A stretch of 64,000 bases of DNA from Arenibacter algicola (GCF_000733925.1 NZ_JPOO01000003.1:1054001-1118000); one strand, 5' to 3'; positions 1 through 9,073 are shown, counted from the stretch's first letter. The notes: a model not told the origin generated them from the sequence alone. Numbers and translations are program-made.

Positions 1-594
1 GGAGAATTCAATATTCCTGCTAAGGTCAATGATACCCTATTTATTACTTTTTTAGGATTTAAATCCCAGAAAGTGAGGGTTACCAATGATATGTTCAAAT
101 TTAAGGATACAAAAATTTCCCTTACAGAATTGGCATATGCCCTGGAAGAGGTAATTGTTAGGCCTTACTCCCTCACAGGCTATTTAGAAATAGATGTCAA
201 AAACTTACCCCTTAACAACGCTTTTCAGTATAGTATTTCCGGCTTGTCCGTGGGTTACGAAGCCGGGAGCAAGAACCCAAGCGCGGTCACCAAGGTATTG
301 GGAGCAATACTCAACCCAGCCGATTTGTTGAGAAACTTATTCGGAAAGAAACCCAACCAAATGCGCAAATTACGTCAAATGAAGGAAGACGATCAAATTA
401 GGGATCTTTTGGCCTCAAAATTTGACAGGGAAACCTTGACCGAGTTATTACAATTGGAAAAGGTAGATATTGAGGACATCCTTAATAATTGTAATTATTC
501 CAAATCCTTTATTACCACAGCCAATGACCTACAGATCTTGGATGCCATAAGTGGTTGCTATGAAGACTATAAGGTATTGAACCGCAAAAGGTAA
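1..594 (+). CDS. Carboxypeptidase-regulatory-like domain protein (5' partial)
   Basis: The reading frame is open from the first base, so the start lies upstream of the window; a GTG at 73 is internal, not the real start. The first ~25 residues (ending FLGF) look like the last strands of a CarboxypepD_reg-like (CNA-B/transthyretin-fold) domain, in which an 'F-x-I-P...D-T-L...G-F' pattern is common. A LEEVIVRPYSLTGYLEIDVK stretch follows, typical of a Flavobacteriaceae family of ~240-residue exported proteins. The rest is charged and helical. The role is unknown; such domains usually sit in periplasmic or outer-membrane-associated proteins. The family call rests on motif memory; truncation at the window edge is certain. 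Confidence 0.75.
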   Translation, partial: GEFNIPAKVNDTLFITFLGFKSQKVRVTNDMFKFKDTKISLTELAYALEEVIVRPYSLTGYLEIDVKNLPLNNAFQYSISGLSVGYEAGSKNPSAVTKVLGAILNPADLLRNLFGKKPNQMRKLRQMKEDDQIRDLLASKFDRETLTELLQLEKVDIEDILNNCNYSKSFITTANDLQILDAISGCYEDYKVLNRKR

Positions 595-612
595 CTTTTG
601 GTTACTTTTTCT
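586..612 (+). terminator. Hairpin terminator after the first gene
   Basis: GTAAC and GTTAC pair around a TTTTG loop, flanked by AAAAG upstream and a T5 tract downstream. It overlaps the stop codon of the preceding gene, which is common for compact flavobacterial terminators. Confidence 0.55.
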
Positions 613-732
613 TCATGACCAAAATAATTTATTTTTATCTTATAGCAAGATTTGCAATTAGACTTAGCCTGTGGTTTGGCTGAAAATAAATTTTCTAGTC
701 CCGACATCATTTTATAGCTTTAAGCAAAATAG

Positions 733-2433
733 ATGCCAATGAAAAAGGGACTTCTTCTTGCCGCGCTTTTGTTGTTTTTTTTATCCTGCAAAGAGAATAA
801 AAATGAAAAGGTAAAAGAAGCCGGTCCCACTACGGAGCTGCCACAAAAAAGGGAATTGAAATCGCCTTTTTTCTGGAATGCAGCCAACATTTATTTTTTA
901 CTTACCGACCGTTTTAACAATGGTGACACTTTAAACGATATTAGCCTAAACAGAACCAAGGAGACTGCTGTATTGAGGGGCTTTATGGGAGGTGATATCC
1001 AAGGAATAACCCAGAAAATAAATGATGGCTATTTTACAGATTTGGGTATTAATGCCATTTGGTTTAGCCCAGTAGTTGAGCAAATCCATGACAATGTGGA
1101 CGAAGGAACGGGCAATACATATGGATATCATGGATATTGGGCCAAGGATTGGACGGCTCTGGATCCCAATTTTGGAACCAAAAAAGAATTGGAAATACTC
1201 GTTAAGACAGCCCATGAAAACGGCATCAGAATCCTGATGGATATTGTGCTCAACCACACGGGGCCTGTAACGGATTTAGACCCTGTATGGCCAAAGGAAT
1301 GGGTACGCACCGGACCGATATGTGAATACACAAATTATGAAACAACAACCAATTGTACCCTAGTTAGGAACTTGCCAGATATAATAACGGAATCTGATGA
1401 GGCCGTTGAACTTCCCGATGCCCTATTGGCTAAATGGAAGGAAGAAGGTAGACTAAGCAACGAACTTGACGAACTGCAAGTTTTTTTTGAACGAACCAAA
1501 TATCCCAGGGCACCACGATTTTATATTATTAAATGGCTGACCGACTATGTGAATGATCTGGGAATAGACGGTTTTAGGGTAGATACGGCCAAACATACGG
1601 ACGAAAAAACTTGGAAGGAATTATACAGCGAAGCTTCATATGCTTTTAATACTTGGAAAAGAAAACATCCGGAAGAAGTCTTGGACGACAATCCCTTTTT
1701 TATGGTCGGAGAGGTGTACGGTTATAAAATATCCAGTGGTCGTGAATATGATTTTGGGGACAAAAAAGTAGATTATTTTGACAATGGGTTTCATAGTCTG
1801 ATCAATTTCGAATTAAGGGATGATGCCAACCAGGATTATGAAACCATATTTAGCAAATATAATGACCTATTGTTTACGGAATTGGAAGGAAAAAGTGTGG
1901 TTAATTACCTTACTTCACACGATGATATTGACTCCTTTGACAAGGAGAGAAAAAACCCTTATCATGCCGCAAATGTATTGTTACTTACCCCCGGTGCCTC
2001 CCAAATTTATTATGGGGACGAATCCGCACGCAATTTAACCATTGAAGGCGCCCAAGGAGATGCTACCCTTAGATCTTTTATGAACTGGGGGGAATTGGAC
2101 AGTATTCCATTGAATCAGAAAATATTGGGCTATTGGCAGAAACTGGGGCAGTTTAGAAACGATCACCCCGCAATAGGAGCAGGAAAGCACCAGAGGCTCT
2201 CCAAAAGCCCCTACGTTTTTGGCAGAACCTATTTAAATGGGGAATTTAAGGATAAGGTCGTAGTTGGTTTAAAACTTCCCAAAGGCAAAAAATACCTATG
2301 GGTAAAAGGCTTTTTCGGTGATGGAACAAAACTACACGATGCATTTTCCGAAACCGAGGTTACAGTAGAAAATGGCAAAGTTTTCTTAGAAAATGACCTT
2401 GACATTGCATTATTGGAATTAGTCAAGAAGTAA
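733..2433 (+). CDS. Alpha-amylase family (GH13) lipoprotein
   Basis: This is a 566-residue glycoside hydrolase family 13 enzyme expected to hydrolyse alpha-1,4-glucans. The N terminus has Lys residues, a Leu-rich stretch and a lipobox ending at Cys19, so it is probably a lipoprotein at the cell surface or in the periplasm. GH13 regions visible are the NHTG motif near residue 172, GFRVD with the nucleophile Asp near 283, the general acid Glu in VGEVYG near 325, and the SHDD motif near 396. All three catalytic carboxylates are therefore present. ATG at 733 and at 739 are both possible starts and differ by two residues. It appears to be a single-gene unit and no SusC/SusD pair is adjacent. Exact glucan specificity cannot be read from sequence. 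Confidence 0.93.
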   Translation: MPMKKGLLLAALLLFFLSCKENKNEKVKEAGPTTELPQKRELKSPFFWNAANIYFLLTDRFNNGDTLNDISLNRTKETAVLRGFMGGDIQGITQKINDGYFTDLGINAIWFSPVVEQIHDNVDEGTGNTYGYHGYWAKDWTALDPNFGTKKELEILVKTAHENGIRILMDIVLNHTGPVTDLDPVWPKEWVRTGPICEYTNYETTTNCTLVRNLPDIITESDEAVELPDALLAKWKEEGRLSNELDELQVFFERTKYPRAPRFYIIKWLTDYVNDLGIDGFRVDTAKHTDEKTWKELYSEASYAFNTWKRKHPEEVLDDNPFFMVGEVYGYKISSGREYDFGDKKVDYFDNGFHSLINFELRDDANQDYETIFSKYNDLLFTELEGKSVVNYLTSHDDIDSFDKERKNPYHAANVLLLTPGASQIYYGDESARNLTIEGAQGDATLRSFMNWGELDSIPLNQKILGYWQKLGQFRNDHPAIGAGKHQRLSKSPYVFGRTYLNGEFKDKVVVGLKLPKGKKYLWVKGFFGDGTKLHDAFSETEVTVENGKVFLENDLDIALLELVKK

Positions 2434-2440
2434 TGGTCAA

Positions 2441-2490
2441 GATGCCACTTACATTATCTCTTTGACCCTTAATGGCATCAATTTAACTTT
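2441..2490 (+). terminator. Probable terminator after the GH13 gene
   Basis: GATGCCA (2441-2447) pairs with TGGCATC (2473-2479), followed by AATTTAACTTTTTT. The stem is 7 bp with a long loop; an alternative pairing GGTCAA/TTGACC nests nearby. Confidence 0.5.
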
Positions 2491-2572
2491 TTTACAAGAC
2501 TATTTCTAAATATGTTTCCTAATTTCGTGCACTTCCTTTTTAATGTTAAAGAATGTTTCCAACAGATAATAA

Positions 2573-3388
2573 ATGAAACTAAATAGAAGACAATTTATCC
2601 TAAAATTGGTTTTGGGGTCCTTTAGTTTTGTTGTCCTTGACGCTTTCTGGCTGGAAACCAATTTTATAGAGTGGACGGAGCACGACATTTCTGAATCGGA
2701 ATCCAACAAAATCAAAGCCATTCACCTAACCGACCTGCATTTGCACAGTATAAAATCGGTTCATAAATCCATTGCAGACCGAATTAACGAGGAACAACCC
2801 GATGTCATTTTTTTTACGGGAGATTCCTTGGAACGAAATAAATATCTTCCGATTTTACAGGAATTTTTAAGTCTAATTGACTTCAAAATTCCAAAAATTA
2901 CCATTTTGGGCAATAAGGAATCTTCGGGAAGAATAGATTTACAAAAACTAAAGGATGTTTATGTGAATCGTAATGGGATTTTGCTTGTCAACGAACCATA
3001 CCTGCTAAAAACTAAAAATAGGAAAATTAACATTGTGGGATTGGACGACTTGGTGCATGGCCATCCGGATTTTAGAAAAACCACCGAAGTTATAGACAAA
3101 TCATTAGCTACTATTATACTCAATCATTGTCCGGCCTATAGGGAGCAAATAGACCTTATCAGTGTAGAGCAAGAAATTAAGCCGAAATTAATACTTTCGG
3201 GACATACCCACGGAGGGCAGATAACATTTTTCGGAAAGCCCTTTTTTACGCCATACGGTAGTGGAAATTATGTTAAAGGATGGTATAATAACCAGGTTTC
3301 AAAAATGTACGTATCAAAAGGAATAGGTACAACATATTTTCCAATTCGCTTTGGAGCCCGCGCTGAGGCAAGCATATTCTACATCTAG
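2573..3388 (+). CDS. Membrane-anchored metallophosphoesterase (YaeI-like)
   Basis: This is a 271-residue calcineurin-like phosphoesterase. After a basic-hydrophobic N-terminal segment (residues ~1-28, probably a signal anchor) come the metal-binding motifs in order: DLHLH near residue 53, GDS near 83, GNKE near 116, a lone His in NHCP near 184 and GHTHGGQ near 213. The family resembles YaeI/YkuE phosphodiesterases that act at the outer face of the inner membrane. The third motif reads GNKE where GNHE is usual, so the conserved His that stabilises the leaving group is replaced by Lys; the metal-ligand Asn remains. Substrate unknown. It stands alone between the amylase and a convergent VOC gene. 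Confidence 0.85.
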   Translation: MKLNRRQFILKLVLGSFSFVVLDAFWLETNFIEWTEHDISESESNKIKAIHLTDLHLHSIKSVHKSIADRINEEQPDVIFFTGDSLERNKYLPILQEFLSLIDFKIPKITILGNKESSGRIDLQKLKDVYVNRNGILLVNEPYLLKTKNRKINIVGLDDLVHGHPDFRKTTEVIDKSLATIILNHCPAYREQIDLISVEQEIKPKLILSGHTHGGQITFFGKPFFTPYGSGNYVKGWYNNQVSKMYVSKGIGTTYFPIRFGARAEASIFYI

Positions 3389-3391
3389 TTA

Positions 3392-3769
3392 CTAATTTTG
3401 CGAATGCAACGCTATTCTGTTGCCTTCCGTATCTTTTAGCAAAGCCATAAAACCATGGTCTTCACTAATTGTTTTCTTAGCTTGTAAGATTATCCCTCCA
3501 GCATCTTCAACCCTATTCAATTCAATGGTCAAATCCCTACATGAAAAGTACAATAATGGCCCTTTGGTATCACTTGGAATATACATCTTGTGCTGCACCA
3601 AAGACCCCATAGCTCCAGATTTACCAGGTGCGAACGGAAACCAACCCATTATCAAGCCGTCCAGGTCATGGACAGAAATAGTAATATTAAATACTGCCTC
3701 ATAAAACTTTTTGGCCCGTTCCATGTTGGTCACTGGAATTTCAAACCAACCAACCATATTACTTTCCAT
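3392..3769 (-). CDS. VOC family protein (glyoxalase/bleomycin-resistance fold)
   Basis: The 125-residue product begins with GWFEIPVTNMERAKKFYEAV, the usual opening of a vicinal-oxygen-chelate domain, and continues with the paired beta-alpha-beta-beta-beta modules. The C-terminal 'DTEGNRIALHS' element is also typical. Proteins of this size act as dimers and are often of unknown substrate. The gene lies seven bases downstream of the SRPBCC gene on the same strand, so the two are probably cotranscribed. It is convergent with the metallophosphoesterase with a 3-base gap, leaving no room for a separate terminator. Confidence 0.9.
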   Translation of the reverse strand: MESNMVGWFEIPVTNMERAKKFYEAVFNITISVHDLDGLIMGWFPFAPGKSGAMGSLVQHKMYIPSDTKGPLLYFSCRDLTIELNRVEDAGGIILQAKKTISEDHGFMALLKDTEGNRIALHSQN

Positions 3770-3776
3770 GAACGAC

Positions 3777-4304
3777 TTATTTTTCCAATATTGATTTTAA
3801 ATTTCGTAGTCCCTCCTCAAAATCCTTACCAACAGCCTTATCCATGTTCATAAACAACATCATGATAGACATTGGAAACTTGTTCTCACCCTTAAATCCC
3901 CATGTAACCTTAGTTTTTCCTTTTCCCAGTTCCTCGAGATCCAAATAACTATCGGAGGTTGACTTAAAAGGCTTCATGAAACGCAGTTCCGCTTCTACCC
4001 TTTTACCTTCAATTATTCTAGTAATTTCCTGCTCACCCTCACCCACATCCTTGTTACCGTTCCAATAACTTATAGCCCCAACCTCGCCATCAACACCTGT
4101 GAATTTCTTTTCCATATTGGGATCTTTTTTTGACCAAGGAGACCACTCCTGCTGCTTCTTTAAATATTTTACATTATCAAACACTATGGCCTTTGGTTTA
4201 GCGATTTCTATAGAGCGGGAAACATCATAACTTTTGGGCGCCAATAGCGCCAGAACAGAAATCAATATAACCACCCCTATTATTATATAAAGCAATATTG
4301 TCAT
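3777..4304 (-). CDS. SRPBCC family (polyketide cyclase-like) protein
   Basis: A 175-residue protein with an N-terminal transmembrane segment (residues ~3-22, very Ile/Val-rich) followed by a START/SRPBCC-like domain. Its 'RSIEIAKPKAIVFDNVKYLK' region and the WSPW and 'VTWGFKGE' strands match the polyketide-cyclase-like group in which a helix-grip fold binds a hydrophobic ligand. It is likely anchored in the inner membrane. The following VOC gene begins seven bases further on, suggesting an operon. Ligand and process are unknown. Confidence 0.85.
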   Translation of the reverse strand: MTILLYIIIGVVILISVLALLAPKSYDVSRSIEIAKPKAIVFDNVKYLKKQQEWSPWSKKDPNMEKKFTGVDGEVGAISYWNGNKDVGEGEQEITRIIEGKRVEAELRFMKPFKSTSDSYLDLEELGKGKTKVTWGFKGENKFPMSIMMLFMNMDKAVGKDFEEGLRNLKSILEK

Positions 4305-4350
4305 GAGCTTTTATGTATTGGTTAGTCTCGTACTAAATATACTAAAAATA

Positions 4351-5007
4351 TCATTTTGTTCCGTGGAATCTGGCCAAAACATCATTCAAACTCCTTACGG
4401 ATTTTTTGCTCCAATCCAATCTTTTTTCCAGTTTCTCTTCCTCGGTCAACCTCCAATTTATGCTCTCTTTGCGCAATTGACTCGTTAATGTATGCAAGAT
4501 TATTGCGGCCGAAACGGAAATGTTTAAACTTTCGGTAAACCCCACCATTGGTATTTTCAGGAAAGAATCTGCCTTTTCCAATACCTCCTCGCTCAGCCCG
4601 TCCCGCTCCGTTCCAAAAAATAGCGCTGTCTTACCCTCTAACTTAAAATCAGTTAGGGAACAATTATTTCTATGAGGGGTTGTGGCCACAATTTTATACC
4701 CTTGTTCCCTCAGAGTGTCTATACAATCCGTCGTGGTATTGTATCTTTTTATATCTACCCATTGCTGGGCTCCCATGGCAATATCCTTGTCCAGTCTCTT
4801 GCCAAACTTACTTTCTATGAGGTGGGCCTGCTGCACTCCAAAGACATCGCAGCTTCTTACCACAGCGCTAGTGTTGTGCATTTGGTAAACATCCTCTATA
4901 GCCACCGTTATATAGTTTGTCCGATCTTCCAAAATATCCAAAAAACGGGCTTTCCTCTCCGGGGTTATAAAATCTTCCAAATAATCAAGCAACTTCAGAT
5001 CGACCAT
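4351..5007 (-). CDS. trmH: tRNA (guanosine-2'-O-)methyltransferase TrmH-like (SpoU family)
   Basis: The 218-residue protein has the SPOUT-class motifs: N-x-S-A-V-V-R-S near residue 50 (motif 1, catalytic Arg), FGTERDGLS near 135 (motif 2) and IPMVGFTESLNISVSAA near 155 (motif 3, knot and SAM site). The opening 'VAIEDVYQMHNTSAV' and the extra C-terminal helix fit TrmH, which 2'-O-methylates G18 of tRNA, better than the rRNA enzyme RlmB, which has an N-terminal L30-like domain absent here. It is divergent from the sirtuin gene with 61 bases between the starts. Confidence 0.88.
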   Translation of the reverse strand: MVDLKLLDYLEDFITPERKARFLDILEDRTNYITVAIEDVYQMHNTSAVVRSCDVFGVQQAHLIESKFGKRLDKDIAMGAQQWVDIKRYNTTTDCIDTLREQGYKIVATTPHRNNCSLTDFKLEGKTALFFGTERDGLSEEVLEKADSFLKIPMVGFTESLNISVSAAIILHTLTSQLRKESINWRLTEEEKLEKRLDWSKKSVRSLNDVLARFHGTK

Positions 5008-5068
5008 AATCCTAAGGTATTAAAAAAGAAAACGTTTAATTTTACAAATATTACTATATTCTAGCACA

Positions 5069-5761
5069 ATGAAAAAAATAGTAGTCTTAACCGGTGCAGG
5101 AGTCAGTGCAGAAAGTGGAATTAACACTTTTAGGGATGCGGATGGATTGTGGGAAGGTCATGATGTCACAGAAGTTGCTACTCCTCAAGGTTTTCAGAAG
5201 AATCCCAATTTGGTTCTCAATTTTTACAACGAGAGAAGAAGACAATTGTTCAAGGTCTCCCCCAATTTGGCCCATAAAGCTTTGGTGCGCTTGGAGGACC
5301 ATTTTGATGTTAGCATCATTACCCAAAATGTGGATGACCTGCACGAAAGGGCAGGCAGCTCCCAGGTGATTCATTTGCACGGGGAGTTATTAAAGGCTAG
5401 GTGCAGTCATAATCCCAACAAAATAATTGACTGGAAAACCGACATTAAAATAGGCGACCTTTCTGAAGATGGAAAACAATTGCGCCCCCATATTGTGTGG
5501 TTTGGTGAGGAAGTGCCATTATTGGGAAAAGCAGCCAATATTACACAAACCGCCCAAATTTTGATTGTAATCGGCACCTCGATGCAGGTTTATCCAGCGG
5601 CCAGTCTAATACACTATGCACCCAGGGATACGCCGATTTATTTTATAGACCCCAGGCCTAATATAAGTAAAACCGATTTTAACGGACTCACCATAATACA
5701 GGCCAGTGCCGTAAACGGGGTACCCCAATTGGTTTCGGATTTAATTGGAAGGGAGTCCTAA
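5069..5761 (+). CDS. cobB: Class III sirtuin (NAD-dependent deacylase) lacking the zinc cysteines
   Basis: The 230-residue protein carries the NAD-binding GAGVSAESGI motif at residues ~7-16, TQNVDDLHERAG with the catalytic environment near 92-103, and HLHG with the catalytic His near 110. 'YNER' near residues 52-55 matches the Tyr-x-x-Arg pair that binds succinyl or malonyl groups in class III sirtuins such as CobB and SIRT5, so desuccinylase/demalonylase activity is plausible. The segment after HLHG, which normally holds two Cys pairs for structural zinc, has a single Cys (RCSHNPNK). I believe zinc-less versions are common in Bacteroidetes, so it is likely functional. Confidence 0.9.
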   Translation: MKKIVVLTGAGVSAESGINTFRDADGLWEGHDVTEVATPQGFQKNPNLVLNFYNERRRQLFKVSPNLAHKALVRLEDHFDVSIITQNVDDLHERAGSSQVIHLHGELLKARCSHNPNKIIDWKTDIKIGDLSEDGKQLRPHIVWFGEEVPLLGKAANITQTAQILIVIGTSMQVYPAASLIHYAPRDTPIYFIDPRPNISKTDFNGLTIIQASAVNGVPQLVSDLIGRES

Positions 5762-5915
5762 ATTTGGCCGTCCAGAGGTATACAAGCCTAAAATACTTTG
5801 CCTATTAGCCGAATGTTTAAAGTTCTTTTTATATTTATTTCATAAAATACCATCAGCTGTATAAAACAAAACTCAGATTACAGTCCAATAAAAAAATTAA
5901 TTTTCAGGTGTATTT

Positions 5916-6476
5916 GTGACCTACCTAGAACTCTATAACGCCCTTAACTACGTTGATCATTCCAGGACCAAAAGAAGGGAAATGTCCAACCTTATCTTAA
6001 ACGCTCCTACCCATATTGCACCCCTCATGGAAATTGCTTTTCAAGTAGATGACCCTGTTTCCTGTAAAGCATGTTGGGTTTTGGAATTTACTGCCAAAGA
6101 ACATCTCGGCTACCTGTTTCCGAGTATTGACACTTATGTCCATAATATTGGTTCGGTGCATTTGGATCCAGCGGTAAGATCCATTGCAAAAATATGTGAG
6201 ATCTTAATGAAGTCCTATTTTCAATCGAAGGACCAAGAGACCCGTGATACACTGAGCGAAAAACACTTGGAAAGTATCACCACCGCTTGTTTCGATTGGC
6301 TTATAGGTGACCATAAAGTGGCGGCCCAGGCATATTCTATGACCAGCCTTTTGTTATTGGGTAGAAAGTTCGACTGGATTCATCCGGAATTGCGAATGAT
6401 ATTGGAACAAAACTATCAAAATGGCAGTGCGGCTTATAAGGCCAGGGCAAGGATGACCTTGGCCAAACTAAGGTAG
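5916..6476 (+). CDS. Conserved hypothetical alpha-helical protein upstream of purB
   Basis: The 186-residue product has no family I recognise with certainty. It is almost entirely helical, with repeated pairs of amphipathic helices resembling HEAT/ARM-type solenoid units and no signal peptide or membrane segment, so it is probably cytosolic. The GTG at 5916 is the first start in the open frame; the first in-frame ATG comes about 23 residues in and would remove the conserved-looking first helix. It ends 105 bases before purB on the same strand, but a promoter-like TATCTTTG box lies between them, so the genes may be separately transcribed. A scaffold role is only a guess. Confidence 0.8.
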   Translation: MTYLELYNALNYVDHSRTKRREMSNLILNAPTHIAPLMEIAFQVDDPVSCKACWVLEFTAKEHLGYLFPSIDTYVHNIGSVHLDPAVRSIAKICEILMKSYFQSKDQETRDTLSEKHLESITTACFDWLIGDHKVAAQAYSMTSLLLLGRKFDWIHPELRMILEQNYQNGSAAYKARARMTLAKLR

Positions 6477-6542
6477 GCAACAGCTTTTGCACAAATAAGA
6501 GAACAATCTTCCGCTTCACTTTTAAACTCTTTAACTTATAGC

Positions 6543-6550
6543 TATCTTTG
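6543..6550 (+). promoter_or_regulatory. Bacteroidetes -7 promoter box upstream of purB
   Basis: TATCTTTG fits the TAnnTTTG consensus of the Bacteroidetes primary sigma factor and sits 31 bases before the purB ATG. No convincing -33 TTG-type element is visible, so this is a motif match only. Confidence 0.4.
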
Positions 6551-6581
6551 CGCTTTTCCAAAATCAATCAAATAGCATAAG

Positions 6582-7925
6582 ATGTCATTAAACAAATTAA
6601 ACGCCATATCCCCTATTGATGGCAGATACAGAAATAAAATAGATTCCCTTGCCTCCTATTTTTCTGAAGAGGCCCTTATAAAATATAGGGTGCGCGTAGA
6701 AATTGAATATTTTATTGCACTTTGCGAAATTCCACTACCTCAGCTTTCTAATTTTGACAATTCAAAATTCAATGATTTGAGAAAAATCTACATTGATTTT
6801 GACTCAGAGGACGCCATGGCCATTAAGGAAATAGAAAAAGTAACCAACCATGATGTAAAGGCCGTTGAATATTTTATAAAAAAGGAGTTCGACAAATTAG
6901 GTTTAGAGTCCCATAAGGAATTTATCCATTTTGGACTTACCTCACAGGATATAAACAACACTGCTATTCCCTTATCCATTAAAGAGGCCATGAACGAGGT
7001 TTACGTTCCACAATATTTGGAGGTGTTGAACAAATTAACGGCTTTGGTGAAGGAATGGGAAGCTGTGCCTATGTTGGCAAGAACACACGGCCAACCCGCA
7101 TCCCCAACCCGTTTAGGAAAAGAGATCGAGGTATTTGCTGTTCGTTTGGAAGAACAGTTCAATTTGCTTAACGACATACCAAGTGCAGCCAAATTTGGTG
7201 GCGCAACAGGAAACTACAACGCCCATAAAGTAGCCTACCCTCAAATTGATTGGAAAGAATTTGGGCAAAAATTTGTTCAGGAGAAGCTTGGTCTACACCA
7301 TTCCTTCCCAACTACGCAGATAGAGCATTATGACCATATGGCCGCCTTGTTCGACTGCCTCAAGAGAATCAATACTATTATAATAGATTTGGATAGGGAT
7401 TTTTGGACCTATGTTTCCATGGACTATTTTAAACAGAAAATAAAAGCTGGCGAGGTGGGATCTTCCGCCATGCCCCATAAGGTAAACCCTATCGACTTTG
7501 AAAACTCGGAAGGGAATTTGGGGATAGCCAATGCCATTTTTGAACATTTATCGGCGAAACTTCCTATTTCCAGGTTACAAAGGGATTTAACGGATAGCAC
7601 AGTGCTTAGAAATGTTGGCGTGCCTTTTGGCCATACGCTTATCGCCTTCCAATCCACATTAAAGGGGTTGAATAAACTATTGTTGAATAAGGAGAAGTTT
7701 GAACAGGACCTAGAAAATAATTGGGCCGTAGTAGCCGAAGCTATTCAGACCATTTTAAGGCGTGAAGCTTATCCCAATCCTTATGAAGCATTGAAGGGAT
7801 TAACACGGACCAATGAGAAGATTACACAGCTGTCCATATCCAATTTTATCGATACCTTGGAAACAACGGAAGAAATAAAATCCGAATTGAAACAAATTAC
7901 TCCAAGTAATTATACGGGTATTTAA
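6582..7925 (+). CDS. purB: Adenylosuccinate lyase
   Basis: The 447-residue enzyme catalyses two steps of purine synthesis: SAICAR to AICAR plus fumarate, and adenylosuccinate to AMP plus fumarate. It belongs to the fumarase/aspartase superfamily. The signature loop SSAMPHKVNP near residue 304 carries the catalytic Ser; 'ARTHGQPASPTRLGKE' near 165-180 carries a catalytic His, and 'HFGLTSQDINNTA' near 118-130 is the substrate-binding region. Length and the N-terminal 'NAISPIDGRYR' match the E. coli PurB subgroup. It is cytosolic and tetrameric in the family. Confidence 0.97.
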   Translation: MSLNKLNAISPIDGRYRNKIDSLASYFSEEALIKYRVRVEIEYFIALCEIPLPQLSNFDNSKFNDLRKIYIDFDSEDAMAIKEIEKVTNHDVKAVEYFIKKEFDKLGLESHKEFIHFGLTSQDINNTAIPLSIKEAMNEVYVPQYLEVLNKLTALVKEWEAVPMLARTHGQPASPTRLGKEIEVFAVRLEEQFNLLNDIPSAAKFGGATGNYNAHKVAYPQIDWKEFGQKFVQEKLGLHHSFPTTQIEHYDHMAALFDCLKRINTIIIDLDRDFWTYVSMDYFKQKIKAGEVGSSAMPHKVNPIDFENSEGNLGIANAIFEHLSAKLPISRLQRDLTDSTVLRNVGVPFGHTLIAFQSTLKGLNKLLLNKEKFEQDLENNWAVVAEAIQTILRREAYPNPYEALKGLTRTNEKITQLSISNFIDTLETTEEIKSELKQITPSNYTGI

Positions 7926-7971
7926 TCCCAAGCTAGAGAAGCCCCTTAGGTATAACCTTCACAATATAAAC

Positions 7972-8017
7972 AAAAAGCCATCCAGAGAGCCATAGCGATA
8001 CTCTGGATGACTTTTTT
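7972..8017. terminator. Bidirectional terminator between purB and mscS
   Basis: CATCCAGAG (7979-7987) pairs perfectly with CTCTGGATG (8001-8009), with A5 on the left and T6 on the right. It therefore serves the convergent purB and mechanosensitive channel genes in both directions. Confidence 0.85.
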
Positions 8018-8041
8018 ATAGTGACCACAAAGGAACAAAGC

Positions 8042-8857
8042 TTACCCCTTCTTTTGTATCTCCACCTGATGTGGATATGGTATCTCTATCCCCGCCTTAT
8101 CAAGTGCCAACTTGCAATTTTCCAATGTCTCAAAATATACCGACCAATAGTCTGACGGAACACAAAAGGGACGTACGGCGAAATTCACGGAGCTATCCGC
8201 CAACTCCGAGACGTTAACGGATGGTGCAGGGTCTTTCAACACCTTTGGATTGGACAACAATACCTCCAACAATACTTCCTTGGCCTTCTTAATATCCTCA
8301 TCATATCCGATTCCAATGGTAGTGTCCACCCTCATCTTACCTTCAGCGGTATAATTAATAATGTTGCCATTGGCCATGGCGCCATTGGGCACAATGGCCA
8401 GCTTATTTTGTGGGGTTATAAGTTTTGTTGTGAAAATTTCAATTTCCTTTACGCTACCCAATACTCCCTGTGCCTCTATTAAGTCTCCAATTTTGTAAGG
8501 CTTAAAAATCATAATCAAAACCCCGCCTGCGAAGTTGGACAATGAGCCCTGAAGTGCTAAGCCAACGGCCAAGCCAGCGGCTGCGATTACAGCGGCGAAG
8601 GTGGTGATATTTATCCCTAACTGCCCAATGACAACTAGGATCAAAAATATTTTAAGGACCCATGATACCATACTGAGTAAAAAACGTTGTAAGGATGCAT
8701 CGTATTTACTACTGTACATAACCTTTCTTGTACCACCAATAATTCTTTTAATAACCCATAATCCAATTACAAAAATCAGGAAAGCCGTTAGTACCTTAGG
8801 TCCAAACTCCTTTGCCAATTCTATTCCGTAATTAAGCCATTCTTCTGCTTTTTCCAT
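8042..8857 (-). CDS. mscS: Small-conductance mechanosensitive channel (MscS family)
   Basis: The 271-residue inner-membrane protein has three predicted transmembrane helices (about residues 17-38, 60-82 and 88-115). The pore helix contains 'GLAVGLALQGSLSNFAGGV', the Gly/Ala-packed TM3b pattern of MscS, followed by the beta-domain signature 'FKPYKIGDLIEAQG'. The C-terminal alpha-beta vestibule domain is complete and ends with PYPHQVEIQ. Such channels form heptamers and release small solutes under hypo-osmotic stress. Its length is close to that of E. coli MscS (286). Transcribed alone and convergent with purB. Confidence 0.93.
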   Translation of the reverse strand: MEKAEEWLNYGIELAKEFGPKVLTAFLIFVIGLWVIKRIIGGTRKVMYSSKYDASLQRFLLSMVSWVLKIFLILVVIGQLGINITTFAAVIAAAGLAVGLALQGSLSNFAGGVLIMIFKPYKIGDLIEAQGVLGSVKEIEIFTTKLITPQNKLAIVPNGAMANGNIINYTAEGKMRVDTTIGIGYDEDIKKAKEVLLEVLLSNPKVLKDPAPSVNVSELADSSVNFAVRPFCVPSDYWSVYFETLENCKLALDKAGIEIPYPHQVEIQKKG

Positions 8858-9073
8858 GATGTAATATAGTTAGTGTTTTTAGATGTACTAATATAGAAAT
8901 TGAATCCGTAATAGCTTGATAATCTTAGTTATAAATATTTATGAAATGCCATTAACCCTATTTTAGGGTTGCCCACCCAAATATAACATACCACAAAAAA
9001 AGCCCTGAATTGCCGATTGACAAAACAGAGCTTATTAACTTTATTTTCAATATGTTAATACATCGTCTTTTAT

